Assembly: GCA_001584585.1 (NCBI GenBank)
Contig: LSYV01000011.1
Coordinates: 379,531-422,118 of the forward strand
Direction of reading: 5' to 3'
DNA length: 42,588 nucleotides
DNA from: Gonium pectorale
Taxonomy: Eukaryota > Chlorophyta > Chlorophyceae > Chlamydomonadales > Volvocaceae
Shown: positions 34,382 to 42,588 of the stretch, piece after piece
Numbering within the stretch: position 1 is the first letter of the stretch
How the letters are laid out: every line of letters begins with the position of its first letter
Notes under the pieces: model-generated
The model's database searches: none
What the model saw: only the letters and a program-made list of their open reading frames with translations
Told to the model about the DNA's origin: nothing
Position numbers and translations under genes: made by a program

Positions 34382-36359
34382 CTGGGCGCCCGACAGGGCG
34401 GCCAGGACAGGAGGTAGGTCAGCACAGGATGGCGTCAGGGCACGACTTCACGGCGCGAGGACCACTGTATTCGAAATCCGTGATATATGACGGGGCTGTA
34501 AGAGGTCAATACTCTTCAGTTTAGACAGTCTTGAGGCCGTTGCTGCGAAGCAGGGCCCCCCGGCCGTGTCGATCTGGTTTGTCCCATGTCTCTGAGCGCC
34601 CCCCGGCCGTAAGATTGCTTCCTGTATTCCAGGATGTGACTCCCCCAGACCAGCCCCATGTCCGGGGAGCTCGGCGGTACCTTGTGGCAGGTGCAAGGGA
34701 GCGAGTTGCAGGTGCAAGGGGCTCCAGCTTCATGACCGTTCCGTGACGTCGCACTGCCGCTGTAATTGACAGCTCTCCCGCAAATGGACATCCACTATAG
34801 GCCCAGGACCGAACTGGAGGGCGCAGTTGCCCGACGTTGGGGGCAAGCTGAGTCGACCACATGATCAGGAGGGCACGCCACTCCGAAAGTGATCAGTGCA
34901 CTGTTTCGGGGCCAGCAGCGCACAAGCGACCGAAAGTCGTCCCGGTGGTCTCGGGAAATTGCCCTTGCGCTGTGGCCCCGCTAACAACAGCCGTTTGCTG
35001 TGCGCATGTAGGTGCGTTCGCGTATGCTTGTTACGTCGATTGAGATTGAGAAGAAGCTTGTTCTCGCAATGGGAGTGCGAGCATCCCGAGCTCGTATGAA
35101 GCGGCTCCTATATTGTCGCGTGCAATGTTACGAAGTGCTTGACAAGCGAGGACAGCCATGACACCTCAGCCACGCCGTACGTCGCAACCCGACACGCTAC
35201 CCTTGCGTGAAATCCCGTACACGGAGCGCTGAACAAGGCTATGCTGCCATGAGAATGGTCGTCGATAGGGGGCTTGCCATGCAGGGTGCGAGGGGACGCG
35301 GTTAGAAGGCCCGCTTCAGAGGGCGCGGCGGGGCGGCGCGCCAAACTGAGAGCAGCACGGAGGCATTTACAACACAGAACAACTCTTTGAAATTCACGGC
35401 ATGACATGCTCACTAGGGATGTGCAGTTCGCAGCCCTTTCACGGCACGGATAGCAGCCCTCGTGCACTACTACAGCTCGACCTTGGCCCCCTCCTTCGAG
35501 TTGCCAACACGCTGCATGCAGGTCTTTCGACGGCTAAAGCGTCTTGCAGGGGCTATACAAAGTACACTGTCGAACAGCAGCCAGCAGTCGGGGACCGCTC
35601 GCGTACCGATCGTTTTTGTTTAGGGGGGGGGGGCATCCTGCTCACCAACCCCTGCGGCCACCTGCGGCCACTTCAAACACAAACCCAAAGCAACTGCTTG
35701 ATGCGAGCGATGACTCGTATAAAGCGATAGCCCCAGCGTACCCAACCTGCGTCGCATGAGGCGCCATGCCAGATGCCGCGAAACACAAGCATGCGGCTTC
35801 CTGCGGCCAACGACCAACGCACATCACATGCCGTTTGCCGTACCCTAGCAACGGCTTCCCAGATACCTCGCACCCGCAACTCCTGGGCGCACACGCCTTC
35901 ACTCTTCTATCGCAGCGGGTCAACGGACCGGATTGCGTTGCCTGCGGTTCTCGCGGTGCGCTCTCTAGAGTGCGCCCACGCAAGGTCGCCCGATCGCCAC
36001 TTCACCCTCGCAGCGCTTCATGCCTCGAGCGAGCCAGTGCCAACCGAGATCCGCCCATGGTCGACCGCCGCCACCGCTGCGGAACGCTCGGCGGTCCGGC
36101 GGGCGCCTCGCACCCCCCCCCTCACCGCTCTTATAGCAATCCAGAACAAAACGCCTTGTTCTGACCGTCCTCCCCTCATCACCACCACCCTCTTCATTTC
36201 TCCCTCTCCCTGGTCACCTCTTAAGTATCGCAGCATGAGTACGCGGCGGCACGCCTGCTCCGAGACGCCGCGGCAACACCGCCACGCTTCCGTCAGCACC
36301 ATGCGGCGCCACCCGGCCCCCCATGTAGCAGGAAACCCTGACGACTGACAACGTGCCGC
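34382..36359. other. Region between the LSF1-like gene and the PQ-loop gene
   Basis: This should contain the missing first exon and promoter of the LSF1-like gene plus the 3' UTR of the PQ-loop gene. TTACA at 35367-35371 is a minus-strand TGTAA about 990 bp after the PQ-loop stop. A 13-bp repeat, GCAGGTGCAAGGG, occurs twice near 34687 and 34708. Candidate first exons exist but none has convincing algal codon use. Confidence 0.4.
35367..35371 (-). terminator. Probable TGTAA polyadenylation signal of the PQ-loop gene
   Basis: TTACA on the plus strand is TGTAA on the minus strand, within TGTAAATGC. It implies a 3' UTR of about 1 kb, which is within the range seen in Chlamydomonas. Confidence 0.4.
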
Positions 36360-39107
36360 CTAAGCAGCCGCCGGCACCATCGCAGGCTGGCCCGGTGCCC
36401 CGCCGCCGCCTTCCTCTCCCGCTGCCCCCTGCGCCCCGTTGCCAGTGCTGGGCCCCCCTTGAGAGGCAGCCGCCACTGGAGTGCCCCGCGCCGGCCCTGC
36501 GCCGCCCAGCGGGGGGTCAGTGGCCGCCACGGCCTCCAGGGACGGCGCCGCCGGCCCCGCAGCACCTGCCGCCTCCGCAGCTGGCGCCACCGTTGCGGGG
36601 ATGCCGGGCGTCGCGATGGACTGGTAGAGCAGCACCGCGTTGAGCAGCAGCTGTGTGATGCAGCCGCCTAGGATGATGGCGTCACCCTGGGTGGGGGACA
36701 CAGGGCGAGGGGAACAGGGAGAGGGGCAGGGAGAGGAGGGAGGCGGACTCAGGTCTCGATATTGAGGTATGGAGCGGCCAAGCGGAGTTCCGTAGGCGAA
36801 TGCCAATAGGGGCAGTGGGTTCTAGCGGCCTGGGCTGATTGAGTAGCTAAAACATCCAGTCGGGGGCCGGGGCCGGGCCCCTCCAGGTGCCGGATCCGCA
36901 CAGCCACTCAATCCCAGACTTCAGAGCATCGCAGGCTTCTTGAGTGAGGTTGCTCTCTGACCCCCTTACGCCCCGGGGCCCGGGACTAGTCAGCCAGAGA
37001 GCCGGGCCCCGGCTTGTGAGGCATCCCGGCCCAGGAGCCGCTCCCACGACCCACCTCACCCTCGTCCAAACACCGTCAAAGTTCAACCCCAAAGTATCCT
37101 GCCCCGCCGCGGCCGAGCTCCGCCGCACCCCGCGTCTTACTTTCCGTACCCGCCTCCATATCGAAGCACTTGGCGACCAACACAGTCCCCCCTCGGGCGG
37201 CCCCGCCCTGCCCCACCGTGAGCACGACGGTGGTGTACACTCTCACGATGCAGCCCGCCACGTTGAGCGCGCAGGTGGCAGCCGACAGCACCCCCGCGTT
37301 GCCCCGCTTCACGTTGAGCCAGATCTGCGGCAGCCGGGCGCCCACCGCCATCACCGCAATGGTGCTCAGCTGCAGGGCGGACAGCAGCTGCGGGCAGCGG
37401 AGGGGCGATGGAGGGGAGCAGAGCAAGGGAGGAGTCAGGAGCAGCACACTGTAAAGCAGTGGATGCAGTCCGTGCCACAGGACAGGGCCGGTTTGCATTT
37501 TGATCCTGCAAATTTGCACCAAGCCCAAGCAGCAGGGCCGCTGGCACCCTACCCAAGCGTCCGAGAATCCTCGGCCGAGCCGGGGCCGGAGCCAGTGGCG
37601 AAATCCCTGACACCTCCCCGACAAATCCATACCGTCTGGGCTCGCCATCGCTTCCCACGCTTGTCACGCCATTCGACGGACTGGCATACCCCGGCCCCGC
37701 CAGCACCTGGCCCCGATCGCCTGCTGCATCGCCGCGGCCTGCAGCGGCCCGCCCCCGCAAACACACAAACACACGTCGGCCCATGCCCCGAGGACACCGG
37801 AGCTGCGTCCCACCTCTATCGGGCACGCGGGGCTGAAGAGCCAGGCGCAGGCTGCCGCGAAGGCTGCGGTGGCGGCCGCCACCACCCGCCCCGACAGCCG
37901 CATGTGCCGAAAGATGAGCCCCACGATGACGGCGTCCTGCACCCAGCACGCAAACACCTCGCCGTACGTGTTGAACGCGTAGCCCTGCGGGGCGCGACGG
38001 GGAAGGGGAGGGGAGGCGGGGGACAGAGGCAGGTGGGCGGGGCTTGGAGCGAGAGAGCGGGCCAGGCGGGAGGTTCCGGGAGAAGAGAAGTATGGGGACG
38101 GTTGCTGGTTGGCTTGGGAGCCCGGAGTGGCCCCTGGAAGCCCGAGAATGCATGGAGTGCTGCTCGAGGGGGAGTGCTGGTGTGCGATCAGTACTCATAT
38201 ACCTTGTAATGGGAGAGCAGTGGTACGGCCCTGGAGGGGCCGGGCGCTTTGCTCCAACACTCGGGAGACAGAAGTCGGGGCCCGTGGGCGGGGAGGGCGA
38301 AGAATGGCTGACCGGCTGCGGCTGGGCCCCCCGCAGGCTGCAGCCCCACGTGCAATCGCCCGTGATTACCCGCACCGTTGCTCAACCGCCCAGTCTCCGA
38401 CTGCCTGCCCATGCGCCAGGCGCCCCAGCCTAACTCCCGCCCGCCCATCCGAGACTGTGCGCGCAGCTGCCGCTTTCCCCGCAACCTCCTCACACCTTCT
38501 CTCCCTCTGACAACCGCCACTCAGCTGCGGGCCATGCAGGCCCCTGGTCCCCTCATTCGCTTTCGCCCCCGCCGCTTGCCTGCTGTATGTTGTACGCCAC
38601 CGAGACCGTGAAGCACAGCAGCTCCACCGCGTTGGACGTCAGCGACAGCCCCTCCGCGCTGCCCGCCCGCACGATGGCCGCGATCTGCGGCACGCTGCGG
38701 AAGCAGCTTCCGACCAGGCACGCATAGCCCAGTAGCACAGCAAGCACGCTCTGCCAGGAGGAAGCAGCGGCCGCGGCCCCGGCCCCTGCGGCAGCCGAAG
38801 CAGGAGCGCAACAAGGCGCCGCAGGGACAGCAGCGGCCACAGCAGCAGTGGCAGCAGATGCTGCGGCACAGGCAACAGCCCGCCGCTGGCGGAGCTGGCT
38901 TACTGCCGGCGCAGCGTCATTGGGTTGTTGTCTGAGCTTCCAGCGGGCTGGGAGCGCCAACGGCAGAGAGGGCGAGGAGCTGGCGCCGCGCGCCGGAAGA
39001 GCAGCCGCCCCGCCGGTCGGTGACGCTACTGCGGCCCAAACTGCGCGGTGTGACTGCAGGCCCGTATGTGCAGCCAGGCCACATCCCGCGGAAGCCGCGG
39101 CCCGCAT
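36360..39107 (-). CDS. PQ-loop membrane protein, MPDU1 (mannose-P-dolichol utilization defect 1)-like, probably organelle-targeted (4 exons, 398 aa)
   Basis: Exons on the minus strand: 39107-38580, 37984-37814, 37387-37217, 36686-36360, all phase 0. The first intron has a GC donor (CAG/GCAAGC) with a normal CAG acceptor. Residues 1-110 are Ala/Arg/Ser-rich with few acidic residues, like a chloroplast transit peptide. After that come several hydrophobic helices and the two PQ-loop motifs: SVPQIAAIVRAGSAEGLS in exon 1 and LPQIWLNVKRGNAGVLS in exon 3. AYNIQQGYAFNTYGEVF across the first junction resembles the MPDU1 segment before a membrane helix. MPDU1 is needed for use of dolichol-linked sugars in the ER; plants also have PQ-loop relatives with transit peptides, which fits here better. 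Transported substrate, if any, is unknown. The ATG at 39107 is the first in frame. The C-terminal 85 residues are a disordered Ala/Pro/Gly tail. Confidence 0.88.
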
Positions 39108-39719
39108 GCTGCTGCCGCGAGCGGCGGCACCGCCCGACAGAACTCGACGACGTAGAAAAGCCAACGCCCGTGGCTGCCCGTTTATGTATCACTGGCGCGT
39201 AGGCAGCGCAGTCTGCAGCGCGATAGGCCCTGGCGTTAGTCGCCGTTGGTGTGGGCGTGTAAACGGTTCGTCGCCGCCCGGACACCGTGTTTTTCTCTAG
39301 GTAGTCGTCCACCAAGGGCGGTAGCAGTCTTCCACCGAGCTTGGACGGCCTGTCGCCCTCGGCGCTCGGGCGTTGGCGTGGCGATGTCGCAACACCAGGG
39401 CTTGTGTAAGCGTTACGACACAGTGGAGCTGCAGTGAGACTTTCGGTCGAAACGACTAATGCAACGTGTGGCAACAATGCAGAAGATTTGCACTCCTTCT
39501 GCCTATGATATCGCCTGGCGAAAGACGGTACCCGGTCGCCCGATGCACGAAATAGGCGCAAGCTATGCCGCAGTGATCGCAAGGTGGCGACATGCTAACG
39601 AGATGCTTGCCACATTAAGCCAACGGTCGCACGGCAGTCAACCGACGCCCCGCGCAGATCACTATGCGTTGCATACTAAGTTACCCGTCTGTAGTTATCC
39701 CTCCTATATCCCTGTACTG
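39108..39719. promoter_or_regulatory. Shared upstream region of divergent PQ-loop and DUF952 genes
   Basis: A 612-bp gap between divergent start codons. An open frame on the plus strand runs in from upstream of the DUF952 ATG, but the extra N-terminal residues do not resemble the family. No clear TATA element was found. Confidence 0.4.
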
Positions 39720-40978
39720 ATGTCGCCATTGTATCACATGGTGCAAGCCGAACTGTGGCGAGCGGCGAAAGACAGCGGCAAACCCTACTTCCCACCTACA
39801 TATGAGCAGGTGTGTATGTATCATTTTAACATAAATGCGGGGTGATAGGTGACTCAAGGGGGCGGCGGTGGGTGGGCCGGCAGGGCGAGGCGAGCGGCGC
39901 TGGCATGTGCGAGGCAGCATAACGGGTACATGGGCTTGGCACTGTGATGAGTCCACGTCAAAAACTCGCAGCATTGCGAGCCCTGTGGCTTCGGGCGCTG
40001 ATCCACGTGGACCAGCAGTCTGCGTGCCCGCCGCACCGCGCTGGCCCAAAGCCGGCGCCCCAGCTCCCCTGCTCCCTCCCTCCTGGCTCCTTCCCGCTCC
40101 TCTGCTCTCCTTCCCCCGCCAGGACGGGTTCATTCACCTGACCGCCGACCCCAAGTTCCTGCTGGGCATTGGAAACCATTTCTACCGGACGGTGCAGGGC
40201 GAGTTCTTGCTGCTGGTGCTGGAGCCGGAGCGCCTCGCAGCAAAGGTGCGTGCCCTGTGGCCAGCATCAAAGCATGCGCCACAGACGCAGCGGACAGCTT
40301 CCGGTAGGACCACATACAGCCTTGCAGCGGTAGTGCTGCTGCGGCCGTTGCTCGTGCTGCCTTATCTGTTGCCTCTCACGACGCAAGCCCTCTCCTCAAT
40401 GCCTGCCAATGCCATGTAAGCCACGACGCCAATGGGTTAACTGCCACGCATACTCATTGCCCTGTGGCCCTGACCTGCCTACCGGGCTTCCTTGCTCAGG
40501 TGGTGTTTGAGCCCGCTGCCCCGGTGGGCACCAAGAGCGCCGAGGGTCTGAGCGCGGAGGAGGCGCCACTGTTCCCACACCTGGTAGGTAGCATGGTACC
40601 TACCTGGGTATCGGTCTCACCGTCAAGGTCACGTGTTGGCCGGCAGTTGCACGCGGTGCACGTCAGGGCCAACATCGTAACTGGAACACCAGGAACCTGT
40701 CCGCAATGCAATGCGCTTTGAGAGGCAGAGGACGAGAGGAGGTGGACACGGACGCGTTGAATGCCCAACCACAAGCAAAACTGCCATCACTGCGCCTCCC
40801 CGTCCGTTCCGATGCCAAACCGCCTAAGCAAGATAGCCCTGACTGCGCCTCCCCGTCCGTTCCATGCCGTTCCTTCCTGTAGTACGGCACCATCGACTAC
40901 GGGGCCGTCACAGCAGAACTGCCCATCCAGCGGGACGCGGAAGGCGCGTTCCTGGCCATACCCGAGCTGGCGTTATGA
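39720..40978 (+). CDS. DUF952 family protein (4 exons, 130 aa)
   Basis: Exons: 39720-39809, 40123-40245, 40500-40583, 40883-40978, all phase 0. DUF952 is a small domain of unknown biochemical function, common in bacteria and present in plants and algae. Diagnostic segments are PLYHMVQAELWRAAKDSG at the N-terminus, YEQDGFIHLTADP across the first junction, LLLVLEPERL, VVFEPA, APLFPHLYGTIDYGAVTAEL across the last junction, and the short C-terminal end. The length and domain limits equal a stand-alone DUF952 protein. The ATG at 39720 was chosen because the domain begins there. In-frame ATGs further upstream (39459 onward) would add up to 87 residues without family support. Exon 4 uses a TGTAG acceptor. 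Confidence 0.9.
40789..40863. repeat. 22-bp direct repeat in the last DUF952 intron
   Basis: ACTGCGCCTCCCCGTCCGTT followed by CC occurs at 40789-40810 and again at 40842-40863, 53 bp apart, inside the intron at 40584-40882. The second copy is close to the acceptor polypyrimidine tract. Confidence 0.85.
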
Positions 40979-42282
40979 AGGGCGGCGGAACTGCCAGCTG
41001 CCAGCGGCGGCTCGGTGACGGATTGACGGACCATTCTCTGACCCGTACCTCTGTTCGGTCCGCGCCGTACTGATGGGCGGCCCCATAAGCCCTGGCTCGT
41101 CCAGACGGACGGACCGAGCGCATGGCTTGTTATCGAAGCAGTCTTTCGACTGCAGAACATGAGAGGCCGCATATGCCAGCTGGCTGGCCGGCAGGCACCA
41201 ATGTTATTGGCCCGTCAACTCACAGCACTGGGCACGAGTGCAGCCCGGGGCTATCGGGAGTTGGTCCGCATGCCAACCTGCGACTCTCAGTGCTTGAGCT
41301 CCCGCACCATCAAGGCTACCGTACATATGGCTTTGAGGCGATGACTTTGCACGACTGCATGTAGGAGGAGGGAATCTCTGCATGCTCGCTAGCAGCTTAC
41401 CACTTAGTGCGGCCGGTTGTGCGGGCTTTGGTCCCTGAGGTCCCTGGTAAATCCTTACGTATTGATGTTAAGACACATGCGACTAGTGATTGCGCGTTGT
41501 TCGGACTGTACGTCGGAAGTAGCAAGCCCGAAGAACATAGAAAACGGAGGCTAAGAGGTACGGGCCTGGGGTGCACGGAGGTGCCCGTGCCAAGCGTGAA
41601 TCGTTGGAACCTTTTGGCAGTGCTGGTCTGTGCTCGTTCAGGCAATAGGTGGCGCGAGACCTGCGGCCGTTGGACTGGGCCACTACCTACGAATGGGACT
41701 CGCTCATCAACCCTGGCAGGCGGAAGTGTTCTGCTGGCTTTTGTATTGTTGGCTGCCTAGGTTGGTGAGGTGTGTTGTCGTCTTAACACACAGTACACAT
41801 CTCGTATGTCGCATCAATGTTCCTGTACCCAGGGGGGTACAACATTTGTTGGCAGACCCCATGATACATTTCTTGCCAGGGGTCAGGGACCGACGACCGA
41901 CGGCGCGCACTTGTATGGCACACACCGTACGACAATGCCATACACCGCCCAAAACTATGTCTTTTAAACGGGCATTGGACCGTTTGGATCGCAAGCTCTC
42001 GCCAAGCTCTATTTGAGTATGTATACAGAAATATGTACAGTAGTCAGGCACTGCGTCGGGGGACGTGCCTACCCAGCAACGCTACCCTCCTGCGGATGGC
42101 CCCCTATGGCCCCTATCACCACGCTCTCTAGCCCGGCCGCGTCCTCCACCGCGCCCTCAAGCCCCGCCGCTTCCAGCCAATAGTGCCATGGCGGGCCCCT
42201 CGCCTTGGTCATGGCCAGCGCCGCCCCGGCCTCGGTTACGGCGTGCATCGCCGTGCCCCCGCCCTGCCACGGCCGCCACCCA
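40979..42282. other. Gene-poor stretch after the DUF952 gene
   Basis: I find no exon with family resemblance and no plus-strand TGTAA. Between roughly 41400 and 42060 the sequence is noticeably less GC-rich and more AT-balanced than the genic parts, consistent with repeat or transposon-derived DNA, but I recognise no element. Confidence 0.3.
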
Positions 42283-42318
42283 TTAGGGTTCCGGGTTAGG
42301 GTTAGGGTTTAGGGTTAG
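42283..42318. repeat. Short degenerate telomere-like repeat tract
   Basis: Units read TTAGGG, TTCCGGG, TTAGGG, TTAGGG, TTTAGGG, then TTAGC. These are human-type and plant-type telomere units rather than the TTTTAGGG reported for Chlamydomonas reinhardtii. The tract is only about 36 bp and is followed by non-telomeric sequence, so within this window it is interstitial. Confidence 0.85.
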
Positions 42319-42588
42319 CACCCTCCCCCCCACTCCCGCCAGCGCCATCATGCCCAGGACCCTCAGCCTCGCCCGAGGGATCAGGGCTCGCGATGACCTT
42401 CCGCCAGAAGCTCGAGGCGCGCTCAGCAAGCTGCGCAGCCCCCTTGGCCAGCTCAGCGACCCTGGCCGCAGGCCCCGCAGCCCTGCCACCCATCTTCTCT
42501 GCCTTCAGCACAGCGTCAAACTCCTCCCGGCTCACGGCAAACTCATCGACTACTGCGCTGGTCGGGTGGTCCGGGTTGCGTTGCGGGT
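42302..42588 (-). CDS. 3' end of an unidentified minus-strand reading frame, cut by the window edge
   Basis: An open frame enters from the right edge and runs to a TAA at 42304-42302, inside the telomere-like repeat, so the last residues are NPKP. The visible 94 residues include VVDEFAVSREEFDAVLKAEK, then an Ala-rich helical stretch (ARVAELAKGAAQLAERASSF) and a Gly/Pro-rich end. Helical, charged content and GC-rich codons look like real coding sequence, but I recognise no family. It could be the end of a transposon-encoded protein or an ordinary exon that actually splices before the repeat (a GTGGGG near 42331 could act as donor). Confidence 0.4.
   Translation of the reverse strand, partial: PQRNPDHPTSAVVDEFAVSREEFDAVLKAEKMGGRAAGPAARVAELAKGAAQLAERASSFWRKVIASPDPSGEAEGPGHDGAGGSGGEGANPKP

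Noticed and set aside
34664..34862. Minus-strand ATG frame ending at a GTACCG donor, as first exon of the LSF1-like gene
   Set aside because: The phase fits, but the codons are AT-ending and unlike the rest of the gene, the donor is weak, and the peptide does not look like a transit sequence. The exon is left unresolved.
35645..35983. Minus-strand frame ending at a GTGAGC donor near 35644, as an alternative LSF1 first exon
   Set aside because: The phase fits, but it lies beyond the probable polyadenylation signal of the PQ-loop gene, its codon use is non-algal, and its sequence has no family support.
39108..39164. Upstream extension of the PQ-loop protein beyond 39107
   Set aside because: The added in-frame stretch begins at a TTG, not an ATG, so the first true ATG at 39107 was kept.
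39459..39719. N-terminal extension of the DUF952 protein from an upstream ATG
   Set aside because: The extra residues have non-algal codon use and no family match; the domain begins at the ATG at 39720.
41407..41760. A 117-codon plus-strand open frame
   Set aside because: It has no domain and no algal codon bias, and lies in a repeat-like, AT-richer stretch.

Overview
The window looks like nuclear DNA of a volvocine/Chlamydomonas-type green alga. It is very GC-rich, and its genes are broken into short exons by introns of about 85 to 1200 bp. Donors are mostly GTGAG, GTGCG or GTGGG and acceptors mostly end GCAG or CCAG. Putative TGTAA polyadenylation signals lie several hundred bases after some stops, and proteins carry Ala/Gly/Ser/Pro-rich linkers. 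Exon models were assembled by eye from frame, splice-site phase and protein-family conservation. No expression data were available, so UTR ends and first exons are the least certain parts.

Layout: 1-1377 is a fold-back transposable element with long imperfect terminal inverted repeats, cut by the left edge. 2166-5319 (+) is a two-exon gene for a low-complexity Ser/Pro/Ala-rich protein of unknown function. 7689-11658 (-) is biotin synthase (BIO2, 8 exons, 432 aa). It is divergent from 12135-14130 (+), a five-exon membrane di-iron fatty acid hydroxylase/sterol desaturase-family enzyme. 15795-20228 (-) and 20627-23836 (+) are a head-to-head pair of diverged paralogues, each apparently with two SnoaL/NTF2-like domains. 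24852-25284 (+) is a tiny two-exon single-pass membrane protein. 25771-27046 (-) is a DUF3140 protein, a family I know mainly from bacteria. 28272-34381 (-) is an LSF1-like starch-metabolism protein (PDZ + degenerate dual-specificity phosphatase + CBM48) whose first exon I could not find. 36360-39107 (-) is an MPDU1-like PQ-loop membrane protein, divergent from 39720-40978 (+), a DUF952 protein. The right edge holds degenerate telomere-like repeats (42283-42318) and the 3' part of an unidentified minus-strand reading frame whose stop codon lies inside those repeats.

The genes do not form an operon-like pathway. Themes are organelle metabolism (BIO2 with a mitochondrial-type presequence, LSF1 expected in the plastid) and compact alternating transcription: three divergent pairs share 398-612 bp upstream regions, and two convergent pairs have interleaved TGTAA signals, which suggests overlapping 3' UTRs. 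The most interesting uncharacterised material is the SnoaL-like paralogue pair, the Cys-rich tail on BIO2, the intron-bearing DUF3140 gene and the fold-back element.
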